A stretch of 64,000 nt of DNA. It comes from Lichenicola sp964247725 (GTDB taxonomy: Bacteria; Pseudomonadota; Alphaproteobacteria; Acetobacterales; Acetobacteraceae). Location: NCBI GenBank assembly GCA_964247725.1, contig CAXTVM010000001.1:62001-126000 (forward strand), in the 5' to 3' direction. Below, in pieces: positions 42,939 through 51,877 of this stretch. How positions within the stretch are numbered: position 1 is the stretch's first letter; every line of letters begins with the position of its first letter. A model generated the notes under the pieces. The model was not told where the DNA came from. It saw nothing but the letters and a program-made list of their open reading frames with translations, and made no database searches. The translations under genes and the position numbers were made by a program.

Positions 42939-44228
42939 CTAGTTCTCCGCCAGCACCTGCCGGCTGGCGCGCACCTTGTGGACGCGGCGGCCGTCCATCT
43001 CCAGCACCTCGAACAGCCAGCCGGAGAACGCGACCTTGTCCTCCAACGCCGGCACCCGGCGCAGCAGCGCCAGGATCAGCCCGCCGAGCGTATGGTAGCT
43101 GCCCTCCGCCGGCAGGTCGACCAGGCCGAGCCGGTCCCGCACCTCGTCGGCCGGAGAGGCGCCGTCCAGCGTCAGCACGCCCTCGGTCAGCGTCTCCCGC
43201 GGCAACGCCGCGCCCGGCTCCGGCTGCTCGCCGACGATCGCCTCGAACACGTCGGCAGCAGTCACCACGCCCTCAAAGCTGCCGTACTCGTCCAGCACCA
43301 GCATCAGCCCGAGCGGATGGGTGCGCAGCTGCTCGAGCACGTCGAAGGCGCTGATGGTGTCCGGCACCACCACCGGCGGCAGCATCACTGCGGCCACCGT
43401 CAGCTCGCCGCCGTCGATCAGCCGGTCCAGCACGTCCTTGACCTGGATCACGCCCACCGGGTTGTCGACGTCGCCGTCACACACCACCACGCGGGTGTGG
43501 CTGGAGGACTTCACGAAGGCGCGCAGCGCCTGCGGGTCGGCGTGCCGCTCCAGCCAGACCAGCTCGTTGCGCGGCGTCATGATCGCGCGCACCGGGCGGT
43601 CGGCCAGCCGCAGCAGCCGCTCGATCATATTGCGCTCCTCGACCTCCAGCACGCCGCTCTGCGCGCCCTCGGCGATCACCGCCCGCAGCTCCTCCTCCGT
43701 CACCGTCTGCGGCCCAGTCTTGGTCACGCCGATCAGCCGCAGCACCAGCGCCGACGACCGCCCCAGCACCCAGACGATCGGCGCCGCCACCCGCGACAGC
43801 ACCAGCAGCGGCAGCGACAGCCGGGCGGCGATCAGCTCGGGATGGCGCAGCGCCAGCTGCTTGGGCACCAGCTCGCCCAGGACCAGCATCAGCGCGGTGA
43901 TCGCGATCACGCACAGCGTCAGCGCCAGCTCGTGCGCGAACGGCGCCAGCAACGGGATGCGAGCGATCCGCGGCGCCAGCGCGGTGGCGATGCTGGCACC
44001 GCCGAAGGTGCCCTCCAGAATGCCGACCAGGGTGATGCCGACCTGCACCGTCGGCAGGAAGCTCTGCGGGTCGGCGGCGAGCGTGCGCGCGCGGTCGGCG
44101 CCGGGATGGCCGCGCCGCACCAGCACCTCGAGCCGTGCCCGGCGCGCCGAGATCAGCGCCAGCTCGCCGGTCGCGAACACGCCGTTCAGCGCCACCAGCA
44201 GCAGAATCACGAGCACCGAGACGAGCAT
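42939..44228 (-). CDS. CNNM/CorC-HlyC family protein (DUF21 + CBS pair)
   Basis: A 429-aa inner-membrane protein. The N-terminal CNNM (DUF21) domain has about four TM helices (LVILLLVALNGVFATGELAL; GITLVGILEGTFGGASIATA; LVLGELVPKQLALRHPE). Two CBS domains follow (about 205-335, DNPVGVIQVKDVLDRL; GSFEGVVTAADVFEAIVGEQ). The C-terminal transporter-associated CorC_HlyC domain is LPAEGSYHTLGGLILALLRR. Such proteins are proposed magnesium/cobalt efflux or resistance factors. Confidence 0.93.
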   Translation of the reverse strand: MLVSVLVILLLVALNGVFATGELALISARRARLEVLVRRGHPGADRARTLAADPQSFLPTVQVGITLVGILEGTFGGASIATALAPRIARIPLLAPFAHELALTLCVIAITALMLVLGELVPKQLALRHPELIAARLSLPLLVLSRVAAPIVWVLGRSSALVLRLIGVTKTGPQTVTEEELRAVIAEGAQSGVLEVEERNMIERLLRLADRPVRAIMTPRNELVWLERHADPQALRAFVKSSSHTRVVVCDGDVDNPVGVIQVKDVLDRLIDGGELTVAAVMLPPVVVPDTISAFDVLEQLRTHPLGLMLVLDEYGSFEGVVTAADVFEAIVGEQPEPGAALPRETLTEGVLTLDGASPADEVRDRLGLVDLPAEGSYHTLGGLILALLRRVPALEDKVAFSGWLFEVLEMDGRRVHKVRASRQVLAEN

Positions 44229-44314
44229 GGCCTACCTTAGCGCATGAACCGATCGCGGCGGGTCACCGATCGTGCTCGAGCGTCCATAGTTGCGAGCAGA
44301 CGCGGCGGCCCGGC

Positions 44315-44722
44315 TCACGGCTGCCGCCGCTCGATCTCGACCCCCACGCACTCCAGCTCCGGGAATACGTCGAGCTTCTCGACCCGGACCCGGACCACCC
44401 GAATGCGGGACTCCGTCAGCGCGCCCGCGGCGATGCGTTCGGCCAGCGTCTCCACCAGCCGCACGTGGCCCTCGTTGACGATGCGGCGCACCATCTGCAC
44501 CAGCCGCTCGTACGACGCCGTGCGGCTGAGGTCGTCGCGCCCGATGGCGAGCCCGGGCTCGTCCTCCACGCCGCAATCGATGTTGACCCGCACCCGCTGC
44601 GTCACCCCCTCCTCATGCGGGTAGACGCCGATCTGCGCCGGCACGACCATGTCGCGCAGGAACACGCGGCGCAGCGGCGGTCGCTCGGGCCATGGCGCCA
44701 GCACGGTCGACGGCACGCTCAT
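44315..44722 (-). CDS. folB: Dihydroneopterin aldolase FolB
   Basis: Folate-pathway aldolase converting dihydroneopterin to 6-hydroxymethyl-dihydropterin and glycolaldehyde. The 135-aa product has MVVPAQIGVYPHEEGVTQRV (active-site Tyr and Glu region), DLSRTASYERLVQMVRRIV, LVETLAERIAAGAL and the KLDVFPELECVGVEI strand. It follows the SDR gene by three bases. The pair recalls folB next to a pteridine-type reductase, so co-function in pterin metabolism is plausible. Confidence 0.93.
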   Translation of the reverse strand: MSVPSTVLAPWPERPPLRRVFLRDMVVPAQIGVYPHEEGVTQRVRVNIDCGVEDEPGLAIGRDDLSRTASYERLVQMVRRIVNEGHVRLVETLAERIAAGALTESRIRVVRVRVEKLDVFPELECVGVEIERRQP

Positions 44723-44725
44723 CGC

Positions 44726-45520
44726 CTATTCCTCGGCCGCGCCGGCGGCGGGGTTGCCCGGCTGCCACTGCATGTGCTGGCCGCCGTCGAGTGCCAGCAT
44801 CTGCCCGGTCACCGAGGGCAGGCACAGCAGCGTGAGCGCCGCCCGCGCCACCTCCGCCGGACTGGTGCCGCGGCCCAGTGGCACGCTGCCGCACTGCGCC
44901 CGGAACTGCGCCTCGCTCTGCCGCGGGCTCGGCAGCGCCGGACCCGGCCCGATCGCGTTGACCCGGATCCCAAGCGGCGCCAGCGCCAGCGCCATCGAGC
45001 GGGTCAGCGCCCACAGCCCCGCCTTCGACACCGTGTAGGAGACGAAGTGCGGCGTCAGGGACCAGACCCGCTGGTCCAGCATGTTCAGCACCATGCCCTC
45101 CGCCGCCTCCGGCAGCTGGCGCGCGAAGTCCTGCATCAGCCGGAACGGCGCCCGCAGGTTCGGCTCCAGGTGCCGGTCCCAGGACCCGCGGTCGGCATCG
45201 TCCCACTGGTCGCGCTCGAAGGTGCTGGCGTTGTTCACCAGCACCCCCAGCGGCCCGACCGCGCCGGTGGCCTGGACCGTCAGCTCCGCCACCTCGTCCT
45301 CCCGGGCCAGCTCGGCCTCCAGCAGCGCCGCGCGGACACCGAGGTCGCGCAGCATCGCCAGCGTCTCCCACCCGTCCGGGCCGGCGTGCCGGGCGTGGAT
45401 CGCCACCGCGAAGCCGGCCTCGGCCAGCGCGAGCGCGATCGCCCGCCCCAGCCTGGCGCCGCCCCCGGTGACCAGGGCCGCGCGTGGGATCGCGTCCGGG
45501 ACCGGCCAAGAGCCGCCCAT
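44726..45520 (-). CDS. Short-chain dehydrogenase/reductase, pteridine-reductase-like
   Basis: A 264-aa SDR. The NAD(P) site is ALVTGGGARLGRAIALALAE; NNAST follows in LGVLVNNASTFERDQWDD; catalytic Tyr and Lys are in FVSYTVSKAGLWALTRSMAL; and VNAIGPGPALPSPRQS follows. The early Arg (GARLGR) and NNAS match FolM/PTR1-type reductases, and folB is immediately downstream. The start ATG 45520 is used; a GTG at 45532 overlapping the recR stop would add four residues and couple translation. Confidence 0.88.
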   Translation of the reverse strand: MGGSWPVPDAIPRAALVTGGGARLGRAIALALAEAGFAVAIHARHAGPDGWETLAMLRDLGVRAALLEAELAREDEVAELTVQATGAVGPLGVLVNNASTFERDQWDDADRGSWDRHLEPNLRAPFRLMQDFARQLPEAAEGMVLNMLDQRVWSLTPHFVSYTVSKAGLWALTRSMALALAPLGIRVNAIGPGPALPSPRQSEAQFRAQCGSVPLGRGTSPAEVARAALTLLCLPSVTGQMLALDGGQHMQWQPGNPAAGAAEE

Positions 45521-45528
45521 GAGGCCGC

Positions 45529-46119
45529 TCACGCCCGGCGTGCCATCAGCGCCGCCGCCAGCGTGCCGTCGTCCAGCACGTCGAGCGCGCCGCCCATCGG
45601 CACCCCCTGCGCCACCCGGCTGACGGTGATGTTGTAGCGGGCCAGCCGGTCCGACAGCCAGTGCACGGTGGTCGCCCCCTCGACCGTGGCACCCAGCGCC
45701 AGGATCACCTCGCGTACGCCGCCCGCCTCGATCCGCGCCAGCAGCGGCACCAGGCTGAGGTCCTCCGGACCGGTGCCGCCCAGGGCCGACAGCGTGCCGC
45801 CCAGCACGTGATAGAGCCCGCGATGCACCGCAGCCCGCTCCAGCGCCCACAGGTCGCCGACCCCCTCCACCACGCAGACGATGCCGCGGTCGCGGTGCGG
45901 GTCGTCGCAGATCGTGCACGGGTCGCGGCTGTCGAGGTTGCCGCACAGCGCGCACGTTCGCACGCTGCGGGCGGCCTGCTCCATGGCGCCGGCCAGCGGC
46001 AGCAGCCGGGCCTGCGGATCGCGCAGCAGGATAAGTGCGGCGCGACGGGCGCTGCGCGGCCCGAAGCCGGGCAGCCGCGCCAGCAGCGCGATCAGCCGCT
46101 CGATCTCGGGGCCGCCCAT
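45529..46119 (-). CDS. recR: Recombination mediator RecR
   Basis: Loads RecA at gaps together with RecO/RecF. The 196-aa product has the helix-hairpin-helix LPGFGPRSARRAALILL, a four-cysteine zinc finger (CALCGNLDSRDPCTIC) and a Toprim domain (IVCVVEGVGDLWALERAAVH; EVILALGATVEGATT). It is seven bases downstream of ybaB and overlaps the possible GTG start of the SDR gene. Part of the conserved SRP RNA-dnaX-ybaB-recR cluster. Confidence 0.97.
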   Translation of the reverse strand: MGGPEIERLIALLARLPGFGPRSARRAALILLRDPQARLLPLAGAMEQAARSVRTCALCGNLDSRDPCTICDDPHRDRGIVCVVEGVGDLWALERAAVHRGLYHVLGGTLSALGGTGPEDLSLVPLLARIEAGGVREVILALGATVEGATTVHWLSDRLARYNITVSRVAQGVPMGGALDVLDDGTLAAALMARRA

Positions 46120-46126
46120 GAACCGC

Positions 46127-46450
46127 TCAGAACGGCAGCTTCATGCCCGGCGGCAGGTTGAGGCCGCCGGTCACCTTCTGCATCTCCTCCGCAGTGCGGG
46201 TCTCGAGATGGCGCCTGGCCTCGGCGTGCGCCGCCACGATCAGGTCCTCCAGCATCTCGGTCTCGGCCGGGTCGGCCAGCTTGGGATCGATGCGGACACG
46301 CTTCAGGTCGCCCTTGCCGGTGAGCGTCACCGCGACCATACCGGCCCCGGCCTGGCCCTCGATCTCCAGACCGGCGAGGCCGGCCTGCATCTCCTCCATC
46401 TTCGCCTGCATCTGCGACGCCTGCTTCATCAGCCCGGCCAGGTTCTTCAT
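46127..46450 (-). CDS. ybaB: YbaB/EbfC nucleoid-associated protein
   Basis: A small DNA-binding protein. 107 aa from ATG 46450 (MKNLAGLMKQASQMQAKMEE); a longer frame to 46483 adds 11 untypical residues. It contains AGLEIEGQAGAGMVAVTLTG, VRIDPKLADPAETEMLEDLI and a C-terminus GGLNLPPGMKLPF typical of the family. It directly precedes recR. A repeat and a NYN gene separate it from dnaX. Confidence 0.96.
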   Translation of the reverse strand: MKNLAGLMKQASQMQAKMEEMQAGLAGLEIEGQAGAGMVAVTLTGKGDLKRVRIDPKLADPAETEMLEDLIVAAHAEARRHLETRTAEEMQKVTGGLNLPPGMKLPF

Positions 46451-46520
46451 CGGCGCCTCATGCTCCCCGTGACACACGTTCAAGGTGGGGCCGAACGGCC
46501 ATCGGCGCCACTACTGCAAA

Positions 46521-46681
46521 GAGAGGCCAGGGCTCTGCTCTGGACCCGCCAAGGGCCGGCGGCCCTTGGAACCCGATTCGTAAGGAGACAGCTCCTACAT
46601 GAAGCTACGACCCTAAACGAATCGGGGTCTGGGGCCCGCGGCCCCAGCGGGGTCCAGGGGCGGACCCCCTGGCCTTCTTCC
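46521..46681. repeat. Palindromic intergenic repeat, copy D (161 bp)
   Basis: It begins three bases past the NYN-gene stop and ends about 70 bp before the ybaB start (in transcription order). The arms are CCAGGGCTCTGCTCTGG and CCAGGGGCGGACCCCCTGG. The inner stem is AAGGGCCGGCGGCCCTT/CTGGGGCCCGCGGCCCCAG, and the oriented core is TAAGGAGACAGCTCCTACATG...CCTAAACGAATC. Confidence 0.9.
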
Positions 46682-46684
46682 CCA

Positions 46685-47485
46685 TCACGGCTGAGCCTGG
46701 ATCACCCGCACGAAGACGTTGCGCAGGTCGGCCCGTTCCGACGGGTTCAGCTCGTCACGGCCGTGATGCGCCCGGCCGATGCGCAGCAGCATGCGATCGT
46801 GGTCGAACGGCACGCCGGTGTTGGACGCGAACCACGCCTTCAGCCCAGCCAGGTCCGCCGGCGACATCCCGGCGACGTGGGCCTCGACCGCCTCTTCCAG
46901 GCCGGTCGCGGCCGAAGCGTCGCCGGGGGCGGCCGGCGAGGTCGGCGGCACGGGGAGCAGGAACGCGCCGATCACCGAGGCGTCCCATTCAGCGGTGGTA
47001 TCCGCGTCCTGCCGCAGCGACCGGCTCTGGTTCAGCGCCGCCGGTGCTACGCCTACCAGATGCACGCGGACGCCGAACTGCTGCGCCAGCACGACGCCGG
47101 TGCGGATGTCCTCGTCGCCGGAGACCAGCACCGCGTCGGCGAAGGCGCGGTTGCGGGCCAGCTCGGCGAGGTCGGTGATGATCAGCGCGTCCACGCCCTT
47201 CTGCTCGCCGGACCGGCTGATCTGCCCCAGCCGCAGCTTGATCCCGTCGGCATCGGCCAGCCTCGCCTGCTCCTGCGTCGGGCGCCCGAACGGAGCCGCG
47301 TCGTACCAGTAGATCCGCAGCAGCGGCAGGTCCGACACCGACTCGGCGATCCGGCACAGGGCGGAGATGAGCTCGGGGATGTTGAGCGACAGGAACTCGC
47401 GCGCCTGCCGCTCGCCGGTCAGGAGGAACGAGCCCTCGGCGAACAGGTAGCTCGCATCCACGAACACGGCGACACGCTGCATCAC
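46685..47485 (-). CDS. NYN-domain (PIN-like, LabA/DUF88) putative ribonuclease
   Basis: A 266-aa protein. The NYN domain at 1-165 shows the first acidic residue in RVAVFVDASYLFAEGS, the second in KGVDALIITDLAELARN and the DAVLVSGDEDIRTGVVLAQQ motif, giving the metal-binding Asp set. The remainder has a Pro/Ala linker and a helical C-domain (MSPADLAGLKAWFASNTGVP). Probably cleaves RNA. It lies inside the otherwise conserved dnaX-ybaB-recR cluster, 39 bp downstream of dnaX. Confidence 0.88.
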   Translation of the reverse strand: MMQRVAVFVDASYLFAEGSFLLTGERQAREFLSLNIPELISALCRIAESVSDLPLLRIYWYDAAPFGRPTQEQARLADADGIKLRLGQISRSGEQKGVDALIITDLAELARNRAFADAVLVSGDEDIRTGVVLAQQFGVRVHLVGVAPAALNQSRSLRQDADTTAEWDASVIGAFLLPVPPTSPAAPGDASAATGLEEAVEAHVAGMSPADLAGLKAWFASNTGVPFDHDRMLLRIGRAHHGRDELNPSERADLRNVFVRVIQAQP

Positions 47486-47524
47486 CTCAACCCCTCAGGC
47501 CGCACCGATCGCCCAGGCCGCCAC

Positions 47525-49564
47525 TCAGCCATCCTCAAGATCGTCCAGCCCGACCGGCTCGGCGTCGAGCGGCGCGAAGTCGAGGTCTGGAGCATTCGCC
47601 GACAGCTCCGGGTCCGGTTCGGGCGGCAGGCCATAGGCGTCGAGGGCGGCGTCGTTGACCGGCCCCAGCCGGGCGCCCGGAAAGGCGTCCAGGATCGCCT
47701 GCACCAGCGGGTGCGCCTCCGCGGACCGGCTGCGGTCGGCCTCGAGCGCGTCGGCCTGCTCCGCCAGGGTCGGCTCGCCCGGCTCGCGGCCGACGGCAAT
47801 GGTCCAGCGCGTCCCGGTCGCCTCGCCAAGCAGCCGCGCCAGGCGCTGCGAGAGGTCGCGCGGCGTCTGCGGCTCCAGCCGGAGCTCGATCACCGGCGGC
47901 GCGAACCGCACCAGGTGCGCACAGTGCCGCAGGTGGCCGTGCAGCGTCGCCTCGCGCCGGCTGGCGACGAAAGCTACTACTTCACGCCAGCTCCGCAGCG
48001 CCGGCGGGGCCGCCTCCGGTGCATTTTCCGGCGCGGGCTCCGCCACCGTCGGCACGACCGATGGCAGCGCGTCCGGCGGCGGCGGTGCGATCGGCGCCGC
48101 CATGGCCTGCACCGCCGGCTGCTGCGTCTGCCCGGCGACCGTGCGCAGCGCGATGGTCACCGGGCCGCTCGACGGCGCCGCCGACACGGACGGGCGCCCG
48201 GCGGCCGGCGCCATCGCCCCCGCCTCCATCGCCGCCCCCGGCGGCCCAGGCATCTGCCCCTGCGTCTGCCCGTGCAGCTGCCGCACCAGCTCGCCCGGCG
48301 TCGGCAGGTCGGCCAGGTGGCAGAGCCGGATCAGCACCATCTCGGCCGCCCCACGCCGGTCCGGCGCCGTCTCGACCTCCGCGACCCCGCGCAGCAGCAG
48401 CTGCCAGGCGCGGCCCAGCACCGGCACCGACAGCGCATCGGCGAGTGCCCCGCCGCGCACCCGCTCGGCCTCCGGCAGCTCGGCGCTGTCGCGCAGCGCC
48501 GGGATCGCCTTCAGCCGCGAGACCGTATGCACCAGCTCCAGCAGGTCAGTCAGCATCAGCCCGAGATCAGCGCCGCGCGCGTGCGCCTGGTCGGTGATCG
48601 CAAGCGCCGCAGCCGGCCGGCCGGCCATCGCTGCGTCGAACAGGTCGAACACCAGCCCGCGATCGGCGAGCCCCAGCATGTCCGCGACCTGCGCCGCGGC
48701 GATGACGGGCCCGTTCGCGCCGCCGCTCTCGCCTCCTTGCGCGATCGCCTGGTCCAACAGCGACAGCCCGTCGCGTACCGAGCCGTCGGCGGCGCGCGCG
48801 ATCAGCGCCAGCGCGTCGGGCGTGATGGCGGCCCCCTCGCACGCGGCGATCCGGCCGAAATGCGCCGCCAGCTCCCCCTGCGACACCCGCCGCAGGTCGA
48901 AGCGCTGGCAGCGCGACAGCACCGTCACCGGCACGCGGCGCAGCTCGGTAGTGGCGAAGATGAACGTCACCTGCGCCGGCGGCTCCTCCAGCGTCTTCAG
49001 TAACGCGTTGAAGGCGTTGCGCGAGAGCATGTGCACCTCGTCGACGATGAACACCTTCATCCGCGCCTGCATCGGCCGGAACCGCGTCGCCTCGATGATC
49101 TCGCGCACGTCCTCGATGCCGGTGCGGGAGGCGGCGTCCATCTCCAGCACGTCCGGATGGCGATCGGCCAGGATCGCAGTGCAGTTCGGGCACGCGCCGC
49201 ACGGGTCGGCGGTCGGGCCGTCGGCGCCGTCGGGCCCGATGCAGTTGAGCGCCCGGGCGATGATCCGCGCGGTGGTGGTCTTGCCGACGCCGCGCACGCC
49301 GGTGAGCATGAAGGCGTGCGCCACCCGCCCGACGGCGAAGGCGCGGCGCAGGATGCGCACCATCGCCTCCTGGCCGATCAGGTCGTCGAACGCGGTGGGG
49401 CGGTAGCTGCGCGCCAGCACGCGATAGGGCGCGGTCGCCGTGTGCGGCGCCGCCGCCGGAGCCAGCATCGCCTCGCCGCCGAACAGGCCGGGCCCGTCGG
49501 CCGGCGGCGGCTCCGGCAGGCCGCCCGCGCCGTCCTCGGCGTCGCTGATCGAGGCGCTGCTCAT
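47525..49564 (-). CDS. dnaX: DNA polymerase III tau/gamma subunit DnaX
   Basis: Clamp-loader ATPase. A 679-aa product from ATG 49564 (MSSASISDAEDGAGGLPEPP). Features are YRPTAFDDLIGQEAMVRILR, Walker A LTGVRGVGKTTTARIIARAL, zinc-binding CGACPNC, Walker B FIVDEVHMLSRNAFNALLKT, sensor 1 TFIFATTELRRVPVTVLSRC and the Pro-rich tau region followed by a C-terminal polymerase-binding domain. The open frame continues upstream to 49723 only because the SRP RNA happens to lack stops. No programmed frameshift slippery site was seen, so a separate gamma is not indicated. Confidence 0.97.
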   Translation of the reverse strand: MSSASISDAEDGAGGLPEPPPADGPGLFGGEAMLAPAAAPHTATAPYRVLARSYRPTAFDDLIGQEAMVRILRRAFAVGRVAHAFMLTGVRGVGKTTTARIIARALNCIGPDGADGPTADPCGACPNCTAILADRHPDVLEMDAASRTGIEDVREIIEATRFRPMQARMKVFIVDEVHMLSRNAFNALLKTLEEPPAQVTFIFATTELRRVPVTVLSRCQRFDLRRVSQGELAAHFGRIAACEGAAITPDALALIARAADGSVRDGLSLLDQAIAQGGESGGANGPVIAAAQVADMLGLADRGLVFDLFDAAMAGRPAAALAITDQAHARGADLGLMLTDLLELVHTVSRLKAIPALRDSAELPEAERVRGGALADALSVPVLGRAWQLLLRGVAEVETAPDRRGAAEMVLIRLCHLADLPTPGELVRQLHGQTQGQMPGPPGAAMEAGAMAPAAGRPSVSAAPSSGPVTIALRTVAGQTQQPAVQAMAAPIAPPPPDALPSVVPTVAEPAPENAPEAAPPALRSWREVVAFVASRREATLHGHLRHCAHLVRFAPPVIELRLEPQTPRDLSQRLARLLGEATGTRWTIAVGREPGEPTLAEQADALEADRSRSAEAHPLVQAILDAFPGARLGPVNDAALDAYGLPPEPDPELSANAPDLDFAPLDAEPVGLDDLEDG

Positions 49565-49574
49565 GGAAAAGGGT

Positions 49575-49670
49575 GGGAGGCCGAACCACGACCCGAGCGG
49601 AAACTCACTGCGGCTGCTTCCTTCCGGACCTGACCGGGTTGGCAAGGCGCCCGTCCGCTGCCGACCTCCC
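49575..49670 (-). ncRNA. ffs: Bacterial small SRP RNA (4.5S)
   Basis: The minus strand contains the SRP core GGTCAGGTCCGGAAGGAAGC with the GGAA tetraloop and the symmetric/asymmetric loops. The ends pair as GGGAGGTCGG...CCGAACC-type to GGCCTCCC, giving a 96-nt hairpin. It binds Ffh in co-translational targeting. It lies 10 bp upstream of dnaX on the same strand, so the two may share a transcript unless processing frees the RNA. Confidence 0.95.
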
Positions 49671-49734
49671 GCCGCTCTCTTAACACGCCTCCCCCCTTGC
49701 TCCACAAGGGCGACAGGCGGCACCGGGAACGGCC

Positions 49735-50682
49735 ATGCAGGATCATCGCGTCACCCAAGTCGTCAACGTGTTCGCCGGCAGCCGCGTCGACCGCATGGCC
49801 ATCCGCCGCGACGATGCGGACCTCCTCGCCCGCCACCTGGCATCGCCGCACAGCCGCTTCCTGCCCACCTGGCGCGGCGGCCACCTGGCGCTGCGCACGT
49901 CGGATACCCCGCGCATCGCCATGCCGACGCTGGCCGAGCTCGGCATCGGCGCGGACGAGCTCGACCGCCACCCCTGGGTGTTCCTCGGGCTGGACGGCGC
50001 CGAGGCCCTGTTCGCGCTCGACCTCGGCGCCCTGGACGATCCCGCGGCGGCGCTCGGCTGGTCCCGCACCGGACTCGCGGCCGCATCCTTCGCCGAGCTG
50101 CGCCCGCTCGCCACCGCCCTGCCGGCCGAGGAGGCGGCGCTGCTAGCCCAGGCCCGCGGGATGCTGAACTGGCGCGCCGCCCACCGCCATTGCGGCGTCT
50201 GCGGCGCGCCCAACCGGCCCGACCAGGCCGGCAACCGCCTCGTCTGCGCCAATGGCCATCACGGCTTCCCGCGCACCGACCCAGTGGTGATCATGCTGGT
50301 GCAACACCGCGACCGCGCCCTGCTGGCCCGCGGCACCCGCTTCCCCCCCGAATCCACGGTGCTGTCGGCGCTGGCCGGCTTCATCGAGCCGGGCGAGAGC
50401 GCCGAGGAGGCGGTGGCGCGCGAGGTGTTCGAGGAGGTCGGCGTGCGGGTGCGCGACGTGCGCTACCACTCCTCGCAGCCCTGGCCGTTCCCGGGCTCGC
50501 TGATGCTGGGCTACCTGGCGGAGGCCCTGGACGACGCGCTCGCCATCGACCCCGCCGAGATCGTCGAGGCGCGCTGGCTGACCCGCGACCAGCTCCGCCA
50601 TCCGGACGCGTACGGCTTCCAGCTGCCCGGCCGCATCGCCATCGCTCGCCAGCTCGTCGAGGCCTGGCTGGCCACGGGATGA
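49735..50682 (+). CDS. nudC: NADH pyrophosphatase NudC (NAD-capped RNA decapping)
   Basis: Hydrolyses NAD(H) to NMN(H) and AMP and removes NAD caps from RNA. The 315-aa product has a zinc-ribbon HRHCGVCGAPNRPDQAGNRL then VCANGHHGFPRTDPVVIML, in which three Cys are visible and the fourth ligand position is His. The Nudix box is GFIEPGESAEEAVAREVFEE then VGV, followed by the NADH-specific SQPWPFPGSLMLGY. It is divergent from the SRP RNA-dnaX transcript. Confidence 0.96.
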   Translation: MQDHRVTQVVNVFAGSRVDRMAIRRDDADLLARHLASPHSRFLPTWRGGHLALRTSDTPRIAMPTLAELGIGADELDRHPWVFLGLDGAEALFALDLGALDDPAAALGWSRTGLAAASFAELRPLATALPAEEAALLAQARGMLNWRAAHRHCGVCGAPNRPDQAGNRLVCANGHHGFPRTDPVVIMLVQHRDRALLARGTRFPPESTVLSALAGFIEPGESAEEAVAREVFEEVGVRVRDVRYHSSQPWPFPGSLMLGYLAEALDDALAIDPAEIVEARWLTRDQLRHPDAYGFQLPGRIAIARQLVEAWLATG

Positions 50683-50770
50683 GCGCTCCTCAACGGGTTG
50701 TCACCATCCGGTCAGGCATCCCGCGGCGGCCGGCGCCGTAGAGGTCCCGGTATCAGACGAGGAGGCTTTC

Positions 50771-50968
50771 ATGGACGCTGTCTTGCAGGTGACACGGCTG
50801 CAGAACGGGAATTTCGCCGTCCGCTCGATCGGCGGCACGACCCTCAACACCACGCTGGTGGAGTTCCCGACCGAGGCGGAGGCCGAAGAGTGGATGCTGC
50901 GGCGGAACCTCTCGTCGCAGGGGTCCAGCCCGATCATGCGCCCGGGCGATGGGGAAGCCGTGAGCTAG
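50771..50968 (+). CDS. Small conserved hypothetical protein (65 aa)
   Basis: Starts at ATG 50771 with a strong GAGGAGG upstream. The sequence (MDAVLQVTRLQNGNFAVRSI, then TLNTTLVEFPTEAEAEEWML) suggests a beta-beta-alpha single-domain fold. No family recognised. It is 88 bp downstream of nudC on the same strand and convergent with pheA. Confidence 0.7.
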   Translation: MDAVLQVTRLQNGNFAVRSIGGTTLNTTLVEFPTEAEAEEWMLRRNLSSQGSSPIMRPGDGEAVS

Positions 50969-51007
50969 GGCCGACGGGTGGGGCCCGGCCCGCCCCCGAC
51001 ACAGGTT

Positions 51008-51877
51008 TCAGCTTTGCCGGAACGCCGATCGCGCGTAACAGCCGAGGATCGACAGCCGGTCGCAGAAGAACCCGAGCTCCTCCAGCGCCCGCGCCAGCGC
51101 CAGATCCTCGGGACGGCCGTCGACGTCGAGCAGGAACTGCGTGGCCGTGAACGCGCCGTCCAGCATGTAGCTCTCGATCCGGGTCAGGTTGACGCCATTG
51201 GTGGCGAACCCGCCCAGCGCCTTGTAGAGCGCGGCCGGCACGTTCCTGACCCGGAACAGGATCGTCGTCATCGCGTCGGCCGCACCCGGCTCCGGCGCGC
51301 ACGGTGCCGCCGCCGCCACATAGAACCGCGTCGTGTTGTGCGCGGCGTCCTCGACATTGCGCCGCAGGATGGCGAGCCCGTGCAGCTCGGCCGCCAGCGA
51401 CGAGGCAATCGCCGCATCCTCCGGCCGCCCCCAGCCCGCTACCAGCTCGGCGGCGCCGGCGGTGTCGAACTGGGTCACCGGCTCCAGCCCGAGCTCGGCC
51501 ACCAGCCGCCGCACCTGCCCCATCGCCACCGGGTGCGTGTGCAGCCGCCGTACCTGCTCAATCCGCGCGCCAGGCACGCCCAGCAGGCAGTGCTCGATGC
51601 GCTGGAAGTGCTCGCCGACCAGGTGCAGCCCGCTCTCGGGCAGCAGCGCGTGGATGTCCGGCACCCGGCCCACCAGCGTGTTCTCGCACGCCAGCATCGC
51701 CAGCGCCGCCCGCCCGTCATGCACCGCCTCGATCGCCTCGGCGAAGCTGGTGCAGGCCAGCGTGGCGCAGCCGGGGAACGCCGCCCGGCAGGCCAGGTCC
51801 GAATAGGCGCCGAACCGGCCCTGGAACGCGATCGGCCGGTCCATCGACCGCACCCGGGTCGTCAGCGCAGGGTTCAT
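51008..51877 (-). CDS. pheA: Prephenate dehydratase
   Basis: Converts prephenate to phenylpyruvate in phenylalanine synthesis. The start at 51877 gives 289 aa (MDRPIAFQG at 51844 is the alternative). It has the PDT domain IAFQGRFGAYSDLACRAAFP, ENTLVGRVPDIHALLPESGL, the catalytic NTTRFYV motif, and the C-terminal ACT regulatory domain with the Phe-binding GVNLTRIESYMLDG. There is no chorismate mutase domain, as in other alphaproteobacterial monofunctional PheA. It is divergent from the cytochrome c gene. Confidence 0.95.
   Translation of the reverse strand: MNPALTTRVRSMDRPIAFQGRFGAYSDLACRAAFPGCATLACTSFAEAIEAVHDGRAALAMLACENTLVGRVPDIHALLPESGLHLVGEHFQRIEHCLLGVPGARIEQVRRLHTHPVAMGQVRRLVAELGLEPVTQFDTAGAAELVAGWGRPEDAAIASSLAAELHGLAILRRNVEDAAHNTTRFYVAAAAPCAPEPGAADAMTTILFRVRNVPAALYKALGGFATNGVNLTRIESYMLDGAFTATQFLLDVDGRPEDLALARALEELGFFCDRLSILGCYARSAFRQS

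Noticed and set aside
45881..49003. 1040-codon open frame on the plus strand
   Set aside because: Antisense to recR, ybaB, the NYN gene and dnaX, all of which are secure. The translation is low-complexity Arg/His-rich.
47525..49564. Programmed frameshift in dnaX to make gamma
   Set aside because: No A-rich slippery heptamer or suitable downstream structure was seen in this GC-rich gene.
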